From Roseivirga sp. (GTDB lineage: Bacteria; Bacteroidota; Bacteroidia; Cytophagales; Cyclobacteriaceae): 64,000 nucleotides of DNA. A program made the position numbers and the translations under genes. Positions 8,930-18,900 of the stretch are shown here, piece after piece; the first letter of the stretch is position 1, and each line of letters begins with the position of its first letter. The stretch is from assembly GCA_018402485.1 (NCBI GenBank), contig JAGYIY010000001.1, positions 962,001 to 1,026,000 of the forward strand. Direction: 5' to 3'. The notes beneath the pieces are model-generated. The model was not told the DNA's origin, searched no databases, and saw nothing but the letters and a program-made list of their open reading frames with translations.

Positions 8930-9697
8930 ATGCATTATTTTTTAACTGACGTACCTGAACGCACCCAAAAACCAAGAGAAAAAGGCTATACTATGGCCAT
9001 GGATAAGGGGTTGAGCATAAGAGAAGTAGAAGACTTTTTAAGTGTAAGTGGAGACTATGTAGACATTGTGAAGCTAGGATGGGCAACATCTTATGTTACA
9101 CCAAATTTGGAGCATAAGTTGAAAGTTTATCAAGAGGCAGGAATTCCGGTTTATTTTGGAGGAACGCTTTTTGAAGCTTTTATCGTACGGGATCAATTTG
9201 ATGACTATCGCAAAGTACTTGACAAATACAATATGCCCTTTGCTGAGGTTTCAGATGGTTCTATTGAGCTCAATCATGATAAAAAATGCGAATACATCAG
9301 ACAGCTCAAAGAACAGGTAACAGTTCTCTCTGAGGTAGGTTCTAAAGATGCAGAAAAAATTATTCCACCTTACCAATGGATTGACTTAATGCAAAAGGAA
9401 TTAGATGCCGGTGCTTGGAAAGTAATTGGTGAAGCCAGAGAAAGCGGAAATGTTGGCCTTTTTCGATCTTCTGGCGAAGTACGTTCAGGCTTGGTACAAG
9501 AAATTCTTACGAAGATTCCTTCAGACAAAATAATTTGGGAAGCACCACAAAAGGCACAACAAGTTTATTTTATCAAACTTATAGGTACCAATGTGAACCT
9601 TGGAAACATTGCACCAAACGATGTGATACCTTTGGAAACAATTCGTTTGGGACTTAGAGGTGATACCTTCGATCATTTTTTAAAACAAGGTAAATAA
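8930..9697 (+). CDS. comA: Phosphosulfolactate synthase (ComA family)
   Basis: ComA adds sulfite to phosphoenolpyruvate to give (2R)-phospho-3-sulfolactate, the first step of coenzyme M synthesis in methanogens. This TIM-barrel protein of 255 residues carries the family core 'YVDIVKLGWATS' and 'GIPVYFGGTLFEAF'. In Bacteroidota, which lack coenzyme M, the product may feed sulfolactate or sulfonolipid metabolism; that is inference. No comB or comC is adjacent. Initiation directly on the stop of the TPR gene suggests strict co-expression. Confidence 0.85.
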   Translation: MHYFLTDVPERTQKPREKGYTMAMDKGLSIREVEDFLSVSGDYVDIVKLGWATSYVTPNLEHKLKVYQEAGIPVYFGGTLFEAFIVRDQFDDYRKVLDKYNMPFAEVSDGSIELNHDKKCEYIRQLKEQVTVLSEVGSKDAEKIIPPYQWIDLMQKELDAGAWKVIGEARESGNVGLFRSSGEVRSGLVQEILTKIPSDKIIWEAPQKAQQVYFIKLIGTNVNLGNIAPNDVIPLETIRLGLRGDTFDHFLKQGK

Positions 9698-9706
9698 GCC
9701 TTTCTC

Positions 9707-10636
9707 ATGCAGAGATTCTTTCAATACCTTTTATTGTACTTCAAAGGTATGGCAATGGGGAGTGCTGACGTGGTCCCTGGGGTATCAGGGGGCACCATTG
9801 CCTTCATAACAGGTATTTATGAAACCTTGCTGAACACCCTTGGTAACATTAATCTTGAAGCTTTCAGCCTATTAAAATCAGGCCAATTCAAAGCCTTTTG
9901 GATGCATGTTAACGGGAGCTTTCTTTTGGTTTTATTGGCTGGTATTGCTACTAGCATTATTTCCTTTGCTAAAATCATTACAGATTTGTTGAGCGAATAC
10001 CCCATTCAGGTGTGGTCCTTTTTCTTTGGGTTGATTGTTATCTCTGCCCTGATCATTTTGAGAGAAATAAAAAATTGGAATTTTGGAGTAATCATAGCCC
10101 TCTTTACTGGTGCTATTATGGCCTATTTTATCACCTCATCCACTCCAGCAGAAACCACCAGCGCTCCTTGGTTCATTTTTTTATCAGGTGCCGTAGCCAT
10201 TTGTGCTATGATTTTACCCGGTATTTCAGGTGCTTTCATTCTTCTTCTTTTTGGGAAATATGAATACATATTGGGGGCTATCAAAAATTTTCAAATCCTA
10301 GACATACTTCTTTTTGGTCTTGGTTGTTTGGTAGGTATACTGACCTTTGCAAGGTTGGTGAGCTGGCTTTTTAAAAAATTCCATAACCTTACCATGGGTG
10401 TGCTTTCTGGTTTTATGTTGGGGTCGCTTTACAAAGTATGGCCCTGGAAGGAAACAACAGCAACTTATATCGACAGGAACAATGAAATCAATCCACTCAT
10501 ACAAGTAGCAGTATTGCCAAACGATTATATGGCTAAAACGGGTTCAGAGCCCTTTTTTCTAGAAGCATTGGCTTCTGCAGCTCTTGGGTTTCTACTTGTT
10601 TTAGGGATTGATAGGTTGGGAAGATTATTGAAGTAA
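9707..10636 (+). CDS. DUF368 membrane protein (PopT-type polyprenyl-phosphate transporter)
   Basis: A polytopic inner-membrane protein of 309 residues with about eight to ten hydrophobic segments. Two related halves each carry a Pro-Gly-X-Ser-Gly element: PGVSGG at residues 24-29 and PGISG at about residue 170, typical of an inverted-repeat transporter. DUF368 proteins (PopT) have been reported to recycle undecaprenyl phosphate across the membrane for cell-wall and polysaccharide synthesis. It follows comA by 9 bases and precedes aroE by 10, so it is inside an operon. Confidence 0.85.
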   Translation: MQRFFQYLLLYFKGMAMGSADVVPGVSGGTIAFITGIYETLLNTLGNINLEAFSLLKSGQFKAFWMHVNGSFLLVLLAGIATSIISFAKIITDLLSEYPIQVWSFFFGLIVISALIILREIKNWNFGVIIALFTGAIMAYFITSSTPAETTSAPWFIFLSGAVAICAMILPGISGAFILLLFGKYEYILGAIKNFQILDILLFGLGCLVGILTFARLVSWLFKKFHNLTMGVLSGFMLGSLYKVWPWKETTATYIDRNNEINPLIQVAVLPNDYMAKTGSEPFFLEALASAALGFLLVLGIDRLGRLLK

Positions 10637-10646
10637 AGAAAAAAAA

Positions 10647-11393
10647 ATGAAAAACTTTGGGCTGATTGGCTACCCTTTGGGTCACTCTTTTTCCAAAAAA
10701 TACTTTACGGAGAAATTTCAAAAAGAGGGACTTCATGACTGTACTTATCACCTTTTTCCGCTCCCCAATCTGAAGGATTTCCCAAGAAATTTGGCTTTTC
10801 AAGAAAGTTTGGTAGGACTCAATGTTACCATACCATATAAAACAGAGGTGCTTTCTTTGTTGGATGAGTTGACTCCACAAGCCCAACGCATAGGCGCGGT
10901 CAATACCATTCATTTTAAGGCAGGGAAAAGTATCGGTTACAATACCGATTATGTGGGATTTAAGAACTCATTGCTTGCCTTTTTTGGAGCAAAGGAAAGG
11001 CCCAAAGAAGCCTTGATTTTAGGAACAGGTGGCGCTTATAAAGCGGTGAAGGCAGTACTGGAAGATATAGCAGTGCCTTTTCAATCGGTTTCTAGTACTA
11101 CCAAGGAAGGCGCATTAACTTATGACGATTTGGGAAAAGGAGAGTATCATTTAAAAAATTACCCACTCATCATCAACACTACCCCTTTGGGCATGACTCC
11201 CGATACCCATTCTTTGCCAAATATTCCCTATGAACAATTAACCACGGAACATATGTTATATGACTTGGTTTATAATCCTTTGCAAACAGCCTTCATGCAG
11301 AAGGGCATAGACGCCAAATGCTGGGTAAAGAATGGATTAGAAATGCTTTATGGCCAAGCGGAGGCTGCTTGGAATATTTGGCAAGGGAAATAA
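10647..11393 (+). CDS. aroE: Shikimate dehydrogenase
   Basis: AroE reduces 3-dehydroshikimate to shikimate with NADPH in chorismate synthesis. The protein has 248 residues, slightly short for the family, as is common in Bacteroidota. The catalytic Lys65 lies in 'NVTIPYK' and the catalytic Asp in 'NTDYVGF' (about residue 101). The nucleotide-binding glycine motif reads GTGGAYKAV. The gene starts 10 bases after the DUF368 gene in an A-rich context. Confidence 0.95.
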   Translation: MKNFGLIGYPLGHSFSKKYFTEKFQKEGLHDCTYHLFPLPNLKDFPRNLAFQESLVGLNVTIPYKTEVLSLLDELTPQAQRIGAVNTIHFKAGKSIGYNTDYVGFKNSLLAFFGAKERPKEALILGTGGAYKAVKAVLEDIAVPFQSVSSTTKEGALTYDDLGKGEYHLKNYPLIINTTPLGMTPDTHSLPNIPYEQLTTEHMLYDLVYNPLQTAFMQKGIDAKCWVKNGLEMLYGQAEAAWNIWQGK

Positions 11394-11461
11394 AAGAATG
11401 GCTGAGGGAAAGACCTTTGGTAAAGCTTTATTGTAACTACTGGTTCAACTAGATTTGATCA

Positions 11462-13489
11462 ATGGATTTTAAAATAACTTCTACCTATCGACCTACGGGA
11501 GATCAGCCCAAAGCCATTGAGGCTTTGGTGAAAGGTGTGGAAGCCAATGAAGCAGCACAGGTTTTATTGGGTGCTACCGGTTCGGGAAAAACCTTTACAG
11601 TGGCCAATGTAATCCAGCAAACCCAACGCCCTACGCTTATTTTAAGCCATAACAAGACCTTGGCTGCTCAACTTTACGGAGAGTTCAAGCAGTTTTTCCC
11701 CGAAAATGCAGTAGAATATTTTATTTCTTATTACGATTATTATCAACCAGAGGCTTTTATTCCTGGCAGTAATCTTTACATAGAAAAAGACCTTTCCATT
11801 AACGAAGAGATTGAGAAACTTCGTTTGAGTGCCACTTCGGCCTTGTTAACAGGAAGGCGCGATGTGATTGTAGTAGCTTCTGTTTCCTGCATTTATGGAA
11901 TCGGTAACCCGGATGAATTTGGTAAAAATGTGGTTCGTTTACAGATAGGCGACCTAGTGCCCCGAAACCAATTGCTCTTTGCTTTAGTGGACATTTTGTA
12001 CAGCAGAACGGAAGCGGAATTCAAAAGAGGTACTTTCCGCGTCAAAGGAGATACAGTGGATATATTTATCGCTTATGGTGATTTTGCCTATCGCATCTTC
12101 TTCTGGGGCGATGAGATTGAAGCCATTCAGCGCATTGACCCTGATTCCGGTAAAAAAATCTCTGATGAAAAAATCATCAGTATTTTTCCTGCCAATTTAT
12201 TTGTGACGGGAAAGGATGTTCTACAAACCGCAATTCGCGAAATCCAAGACGACTTAGTGGAACGATTGGAGCAATACGAACAAGAACGGAGGTTTTTAGA
12301 GGCCAAAAGACTCAAAGAACGAACAGAATTCGATTTGGAAATGATGCGTGAACTGGGTTATTGCTCAGGGGTAGAAAATTATTCTCGCTACTTCGACCGC
12401 AGGCAAAAAGGACAAAGGCCTTTCTGTTTGCTCGACTATTTTCCAGATGACTACCTGATGGTAATCGATGAAAGTCACGTGACCCTTCCTCAGGTGCGGG
12501 CTATGTGGGGAGGTGACCGCTCTCGGAAGGAAAATCTGGTTGAATATGGTTTTAGACTACCTTCTGCCTTGGACAATCGCCCCCTGAAATTTGATGAGTT
12601 TGAAAGCATGACCAAACAGGTGCTGTATGTTTCGGCAACACCGGGAGATTATGAGCTGAATCAAACGGAAGGAGAAATTGTGGAGCAAATCATTCGCCCT
12701 ACTGGATTGCTCGACCCCATTATTGAAGTGAGACCGAGTGCTCATCAGATTGATGATTTGCTCGAAGAAATTGACGTTCGTGTTAAAAAGGAAGAGCGGA
12801 TTTTGGTGACTACACTTACCAAACGCATGGCGGAGGAACTGACAAAGTATTTGGAAAGGGCAGGAGTAAAAGTGCGATATATCCACTCTGAGGTGAGCAC
12901 ATTAGATCGTGTGGAAATACTGCGAGATTTGCGATTGGGAATTTTTGATGTACTGGTTGGGGTGAATTTGCTGCGCGAAGGACTGGATTTGCCGGAGGTT
13001 TCTTTGGTGACCATATTAGATGCAGATAAGGAAGGCTTTTTAAGAAACCAAAGGTCATTGATTCAAACCATTGGGCGTGCGGCTAGAAATGTCAATGGCC
13101 GCGTAATTATGTATGCAGATAAGGTAACCCATTCCATGGAAGAGGCCATTGATGAAACCAACCGAAGAAGAAGCATCCAAATGGCTTATAATGAAAAGCA
13201 TGGCATTACACCTACCACCATTATTCGCTCTAAGGAAAACATCATGAACCAAACCAGTGTGGCAGACGCTAAAAAGAGTAAGAAACCTTACTATGTAGAA
13301 AGTGAATACCAGTCTGTAGCAGCCGATCCTGTAGTGGCTTATATGGATAAAAAAGGGCTTGAAAAAATGATTCAGAAAAGCCAAAAGTCTATGGAAAAGG
13401 CCGCCAAAGAATTGGATTTTATGGAAGCCGCACGTTTACGCGACGAAATGATCGAGCTGAAAAAGCTTCTGGAGGAAAAATCTAAGTAA
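11462..13489 (+). CDS. uvrB: Excinuclease ABC subunit B
   Basis: UvrB verifies DNA lesions and loads UvrC in nucleotide excision repair. The protein has 675 residues with the expected architecture. Walker A GATGSGKT lies at residues 37-44. The aromatic beta-hairpin is YYDYYQPEA near residue 95, and helicase motif II is the DESHVT segment. Motif VI is QTIGRAARN, and the C-terminal UVR domain (last 40 residues, '[14 protein letters not shown]') binds UvrC. It may share transcription with the aroE operon; the gap is 68 bases. Confidence 0.97.
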   Translation: MDFKITSTYRPTGDQPKAIEALVKGVEANEAAQVLLGATGSGKTFTVANVIQQTQRPTLILSHNKTLAAQLYGEFKQFFPENAVEYFISYYDYYQPEAFIPGSNLYIEKDLSINEEIEKLRLSATSALLTGRRDVIVVASVSCIYGIGNPDEFGKNVVRLQIGDLVPRNQLLFALVDILYSRTEAEFKRGTFRVKGDTVDIFIAYGDFAYRIFFWGDEIEAIQRIDPDSGKKISDEKIISIFPANLFVTGKDVLQTAIREIQDDLVERLEQYEQERRFLEAKRLKERTEFDLEMMRELGYCSGVENYSRYFDRRQKGQRPFCLLDYFPDDYLMVIDESHVTLPQVRAMWGGDRSRKENLVEYGFRLPSALDNRPLKFDEFESMTKQVLYVSATPGDYELNQTEGEIVEQIIRPTGLLDPIIEVRPSAHQIDDLLEEIDVRVKKEERILVTTLTKRMAEELTKYLERAGVKVRYIHSEVSTLDRVEILRDLRLGIFDVLVGVNLLREGLDLPEVSLVTILDADKEGFLRNQRSLIQTIGRAARNVNGRVIMYADKVTHSMEEAIDETNRRRSIQMAYNEKHGITPTTIIRSKENIMNQTSVADAKKSKKPYYVESEYQSVAADPVVAYMDKKGLEKMIQKSQKSMEKAAKELDFMEAARLRDEMIELKKLLEEKSK

Positions 13490-13950
13490 AGCATTGGCTA
13501 CTCGATATGAAAGAAGGGTAGGGTTTAGAAGTTTATCTGTGGAGTTGTTGAGAGGTGCATTTTATGAATACCCCATTGTACCTCCTAAATTGTAATTGGT
13601 GATTAAAAAAATACTAGAGAACTAGTTTTTGCTAATCGATCATATTCCCGACCAAACTCAAAATAAAAACCGAACTTCAAGTCCTCATTTTCATGAACTA
13701 CGCATTGATCCAATAGACCGCAATGCTTTCCAAGATCACAGAGTAATCTTTGCCGAAATGCATAAACCGTCAATCCTCAACCACAACGATGATTAATAAC
13801 CTAATCGCATATGCGAATCACAAGGTTATTCATGAACCCTAATTTCAATCGATTCCACATAATTTACCGATAGTAAGGGTGTTTTAAGAACCTAATTTTT
13901 GTTCATTTACGTAATTAAATATTTTTAGGTGTTTGTAAATACCCATCGTT
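13490..13950. other. Intergenic region upstream of amt with a nested palindrome
   Basis: No convincing gene was found. A perfect 12-bp palindrome, TCGCATATGCGA (13805-13816), sits inside an outer inverted repeat, AATAACCT (13795-13802) / AGGTTATT (13823-13830), about 120 bases before amt. It could be an operator or a hairpin. A minus-strand stretch near 13640-13770 stays open for about 50 codons without a start and was not called. Confidence 0.45.
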
Positions 13951-15294
13951 ATGAAAAATAAATGGATTGCTGCTTTTGTGCTTTTGATTTTACTGGCTTT
14001 TGTGAGTCTTACCGATACAGGTTTTGCGGCAGAAAGCTTTTCAGACCCGAACATTAATGGAGCTGACACTGCATGGATGCTGGCAGCCACGGGTTTGGTT
14101 TTGCTAATGACTCCTGGCCTTTCTTTTTTTTATGGCGGTATGGTGAGCCGGAAAAATGTGATTTCCACTATGCTCCAAAGTTTCATTTGCATGGGGATTA
14201 TCACCTTACTTTGGGTGGTTGTTGGTTTTAGTTTGGCCTTTGGCGATTCCATTGGAGGATTTGTTGGCGACCCTAGGACTTACGCCTTTTTCAAGGGTGT
14301 TGGAGGCGCCACCCAGGCGGATTTAGCACCTACCATTCCTTTTGTGCTCTTTGCCCTTTTTCAAATGAAATTTGCCATCATTACCCCGGCCTTGATCACA
14401 GGTAGCTTTGCAGAGCGCGTACGCTTTTCCAGTTTCATGCTTTTTATCATTCCTTTTAGCTTATTGGTATACAGCCCTTTGGCCCATATGACATGGCACC
14501 CGGAAGGATTTTTAAGACAATGGGGTGTGCTTGATTTTGCAGGTGGTACCGTTGTCCATATGTCAGCTGGTTTTGCGGCCATTTCTGCTGCCCTGTTGTT
14601 GGGGAGAAGAAAAAGCCATGGTCTAGCACACAAACCGTATAATGTACCCTTTGTGTTGTTGGGCACGGGTCTTCTCTGGTTTGGTTGGTTTGGTTTTAAT
14701 GCAGGCTCTGCCTTAGGTGCCAACGCCGATGCCGCTTTGGCTTTTGCCACCACCACGATTGCTTCGGCCGCTGCTATGATGGCTTGGGTGTTGTATGATG
14801 CTGCCATGGGCAGAAAGGTATCCGGCCTGGGAGCTTCTATTGGGGCTGTAGTCGGACTGGTAGCCATTACCCCGGCTGCGGGTTTTGTAACGGTAGGCCA
14901 AAGTCTTTTTATTGGAGTAGCAGCCGCTATTGTTTCCAATATTGTGGTGTACTACAAAAACAAAACGGGCATAGACGACACACTCGATGTTTTTCCCTGC
15001 CATGGCGTGGGTGGCATTGTGGGCATGATTTTAACAGGTGTTTTCGCCCAGGATGTGGGCCTCATTTATGGAGAATGGGAAACCTTCTTAAAACATTTGG
15101 CAGCCGTCTTTTTGGTAGGCGGTTTTACCTTTGGCTTGTCTTACCTGCTTTTTAAAGTCTCTAATTTCTTTATACCCATGCGGGTAAAAGATGTGGCTGA
15201 AGATTATGGCCTAGACATTACCCAACATGGCGAAAGCTTATCGAAAAGCACTACACCCGAAAAAATTGCTGAAATGATCAAAGAAGCCGGTTAA
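13951..15294 (+). CDS. amt: Ammonium transporter
   Basis: An Amt/Mep/Rh family channel that conducts ammonium or ammonia across the inner membrane. The 447 residues contain a cleavable N-terminal signal (hydrophobic to 'GFAAES') and about eleven transmembrane helices. Family signatures are DTAWMLAATGLVLLMTPGL, the 'FAGGTVVHMSAG' segment with a pore His, and 'CHGVGGIVG' with the second His. The usual glnK/PII partner is not adjacent. Such genes are normally induced by nitrogen limitation; the only local candidate site is the palindrome at 13805-13816. Confidence 0.95.
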   Translation: MKNKWIAAFVLLILLAFVSLTDTGFAAESFSDPNINGADTAWMLAATGLVLLMTPGLSFFYGGMVSRKNVISTMLQSFICMGIITLLWVVVGFSLAFGDSIGGFVGDPRTYAFFKGVGGATQADLAPTIPFVLFALFQMKFAIITPALITGSFAERVRFSSFMLFIIPFSLLVYSPLAHMTWHPEGFLRQWGVLDFAGGTVVHMSAGFAAISAALLLGRRKSHGLAHKPYNVPFVLLGTGLLWFGWFGFNAGSALGANADAALAFATTTIASAAAMMAWVLYDAAMGRKVSGLGASIGAVVGLVAITPAAGFVTVGQSLFIGVAAAIVSNIVVYYKNKTGIDDTLDVFPCHGVGGIVGMILTGVFAQDVGLIYGEWETFLKHLAAVFLVGGFTFGLSYLLFKVSNFFIPMRVKDVAEDYGLDITQHGESLSKSTTPEKIAEMIKEAG

Positions 15295-15304
15295 AAGATA
15301 GGTA

Positions 15305-15332
15305 CTGCAAGAGGTGCATTAACTTCTTGCAG
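15305..15332. repeat. Inverted repeat just after amt
   Basis: CTGCAAGA and TCTTGCAG (8 bp each, 12-base spacer) begin 11 bases after the amt stop. There is no T run, so it is at best a weak terminator or an RNA-stabilising hairpin. Confidence 0.45.
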
Positions 15333-15589
15333 CGCACTTACCTATCACTTTACCTTTAAGCTAAATCTCACCCATTTCGGATTTGCCTGTTGACTTGCAG
15401 GTGCCTGCCTTTTGTCTTGCCTTTTTAACTTTCGAACGAACTTTAACAGTTGTAGATTCTAGCTCCCTGAGGCAAAAGAAATACTAGTATGCTCTAACAG
15501 TAACTTTCAGTTATAAGTTAAACGGCCACTTTAACGGCTACAGTGTCAAATTTCACCATGAATCTGCCGTTGAGATAGTATTATGCTTT

Positions 15590-15730
15590 CTACAGGGTTT
15601 GGCTTGCAGGTTTTTTCACTTTCAGAACGTAGCGCCATCTACAAGCTTTGGAAGCATCGGCAGATTGCTTTTTGGCCTGATAGGTATCTTTCCCTAAATC
15701 AAGAAGTATGTATTTGGGGTATTGAGACAT
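15590..15730 (-). CDS. Possible 46-residue hypothetical protein
   Basis: This small minus-strand frame opens with ATG and reads MSQYPKYILLDLGKD, then a Lys/Ala/Ser-rich middle and a basic end. It is unusually protein-like for a 660-base intergenic region (15295-15958) that otherwise holds nothing recognisable. No ribosome-binding site is evident and no family is recognised. It could be chance or a fragment. Confidence 0.25.
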   Translation of the reverse strand: MSQYPKYILLDLGKDTYQAKKQSADASKACRWRYVLKVKKPASQTL

Positions 15731-15958
15731 ATTGTTCTTCCTATTGAACTAATAAACGGTGTAGTATGAAACCAAAAATCTTGATCCGCACATTTGTCAT
15801 CAGCACTTAGGCAATTGGGCAATCCGTAAGGCTTGCCTAATACCGTTTTTGTTGAAGCCTTGGGCATGGGTTTCTTGGGGCCTATAAATTATGAATGCAG
15901 GTTAAGCAAACCCTATTTGGTGGCAAGGGTTGGCCTGCCCTTTTCCTTTCATTCATAC

Positions 15959-18900
15959 CTACCGAACGATCCAAAACTTTTGTCGTTCTAGATTATTTTT
16001 AGTTTTCCATTCAAGGAGGTAAACGCCATTCGGCCAATGATTGACGGGGATTTGGATGCGATGCTCGGAGGTGGTGGTTTTGAAAATCGAATGACCATCC
16101 TGGTGATAGATTTGGATAATCGACTGTGGGCTTAATGAGGAAGGAAAGGTAATGGTAATATGGTTTTGGGCTGGGTTGGGAAAGAGGCGAAAGGTTTCGT
16201 GATGGGGTGATCCACTTGCAATGGAGGTAATGATAGCACTTTCTCCCCGCACAGTTTTACGAAAAAATTCATCATCATAGGCCAAGATGATGTTCCCTTG
16301 AATGGTATCTACTGATTCAGGTTCAAAAATGACTTGAACGGTAGTGGTATCACCTAGAGGTAAATGAAAGGTCTCAGGTTCAATTCGGAAGTACTCAGGC
16401 AGGGAAGCTGTGGTTAGTGCTAGCGATTTCTCACCTGTATTAATTACCTTCCACTCCTTTTCTTGCGAAAGGCCAATCGGTACTTTCTGAAAAAGGGAAT
16501 CTCCAACTATGGCAACATTGGGTTCAATCACATTATTAACATCAATCCGAAACACTTTGGCAAGTACCCCACCATTTCCATCGTCTGTCGCTATGCGCAC
16601 ACTGAGTTGATGTTGTTCTTCATAATCAAAGGTGGTTTTGGCTTGAAGTTCATTACCTAAAATTTGGAATGAACCATTATCATTGCTGCCCATCCCTGAT
16701 ACCAGGTGATAAGTGTGTCGATCGGAAGCATCTTTATCTTCTGTGCTTAGATTTCCTATGATCTCACCTACACCGTTGTTTTCATCAATACTTGTCCTCG
16801 ATAAGTTCAAATTTGTGGGGATCCAATTGATGGTATAAAAGTCATTTGGAAAGTCACTGGACTCCAAGTCTTGTCCTGCATCATCTTGAATTTTATGCTG
16901 CTCTTGCAGACGAATGCCCACAGTTCCCTGACCTGTAATCCCAATCAAACTGACTAACCAATCTACGCGATTACTGGTTGAAATAGCATTTACGATTCCT
17001 GTTGCTGAACCTGTTAGAATTGTTGTAAAAGAGGAAATTTGAAGCCCATTAACCTTTTTAGAAAAGGCTACTCGAAATGAAACTGTTCTTTTATCATTTT
17101 GAACCTGATCAGTCTCTGCTCTTGTGATGGATTCAATTTGGGGTGGAACGGGTGGGAGAATTGTCAATGTCCCGTTGATGCGTTCAAAGGTGTAGTTTTT
17201 TGCACTTCCCCCTAGTACTTCAATAGGATAGGTTCCGGGAGGATCCATTTTTTGAGCAGGAGAACTGGCCTTGGGTACAACTTCAAAAACGGCAGGACTT
17301 TCATCATTTTTAAATCCGCTAAACTGTATTTCAAAGACCGGATTATCTTCGCCAAAATTCCTGCTAGTATCTTTCGCTTGTGATATTAATTGGGTCTTGG
17401 TAATGCTGAGTGTTCCCTTGTTGAACACAAAGTTGTAATTGTTGTCATTTCCTCCAGCCAAGGTAATTGGAGCAGTACCGACTTCGGTCGTTTCAGTTGC
17501 CGTTGTGCTGATGGTAGGTTTTACATCCAATACGCTTTCCTCTTCCCCATTTTGGAATCCGGCATAGGTAAAGGTGAGCTCGGGGTTTTCTTCACCGTAG
17601 ATTCTTGCCTTGTCTTCGGCGGTGATGGTGAGCGCAGCTTTCCCGATAGACAGTTCACCTTTATTTAGCACGAATTTGTAATTCTTGTCGCTTCCGTCGG
17701 AAAGGGTAATATCTGCAGTGCCTACATCGGTGGTTGTGGTGGCCGTTGTGCTGATGGTAGGTTTTACATCCAATACGCTTTCCTCTTCATCATTTTGGAA
17801 TCCGGCATAGGTAAAGGTGAGCTCGGGGTTTTCTTCTCCATAGATTCTTGCCTTGTTTTCGGCGGTGATGGTGAGCGCAGCTTTCCCGATAGACAGTTCA
17901 CCTTTATTTAGCACGAATTTGTAATTCTTGTCGCTTCCGTCGGAAAGGGTAATATCTGCAGTGCCTACATCGGTGGTTGTGGTGGCCGTTGTGCTGATGG
18001 TAGGTTTTACATCCAATACGCTTTCATCTTCCCCATTTTGGAATCCGGCATAGGTAAAGGTGAGCTCGGGGTTTTCTTCACCGTAGATTCTTGCCTTGTC
18101 TTCGGCGGTGATGGTGAGCGCAGCTTTCCCGATAGACAGTTCACCTTTATTTAGCACGAATTTGTAATTCTTGTCGCTTCCGTCGGAAAGGGTAATATCT
18201 GCAGTGCCTACATCGGTGGTTGTGGTGGCCGTTGTGCTGATGGTAGGTTTTACATCCAATACGCTTTCCTCTTCATCATTTTGGAATCCGGCATAGGTAA
18301 AGGTGAGCTCGGGGTTTTCTTCACCGTAGATTCTTGCCTTGTCTTCGGCGGTGATGGTGAGCGTAGCTTTCCCGATAGTCAGTTCACCTTTATTGAGCAC
18401 GAATTTGTAATTCTTGTCGCTTCCGCCGGAAAGGGTAATATCTGCTGTGCCTACATTGGTGGTTGTGGTGGCCGTTGTGCTGATGGTAGGTTTTACATCC
18501 AATACGCTTTCCTCTTCATCATTTTGGAATCCGGCATAGGTAAAGGTGAGCTCGGGGTTTTCTTCTCCATAGATTCTTGCCTTGTCTTCAGCGGTGATGG
18601 TGAGCGCAGCTTTCCCGATAGTCAGTTCACCTTTATTGAGCACGAATTTGTAATTCTTGTCGCTTCCGTCGGAAAGGGTAATATCTGCAGTGCCTACATC
18701 GGTGGTTGTGGTGGCCGTTGTGCTGATGGTAGGTTTTACATCCAATACGCTTTCATCTTCCCCATTTTGGAATCCGGCATAGGTAAAGGTGAGCTCTGGG
18801 TTTTCTTCACCGTAGATTCTTGCCTTGTTTTCAGCGGTGATGGTGAGCGTAGCTTTCCCGATAGTCAGTTCACCTTTATTGAGCACGAATTTGTAATTCT

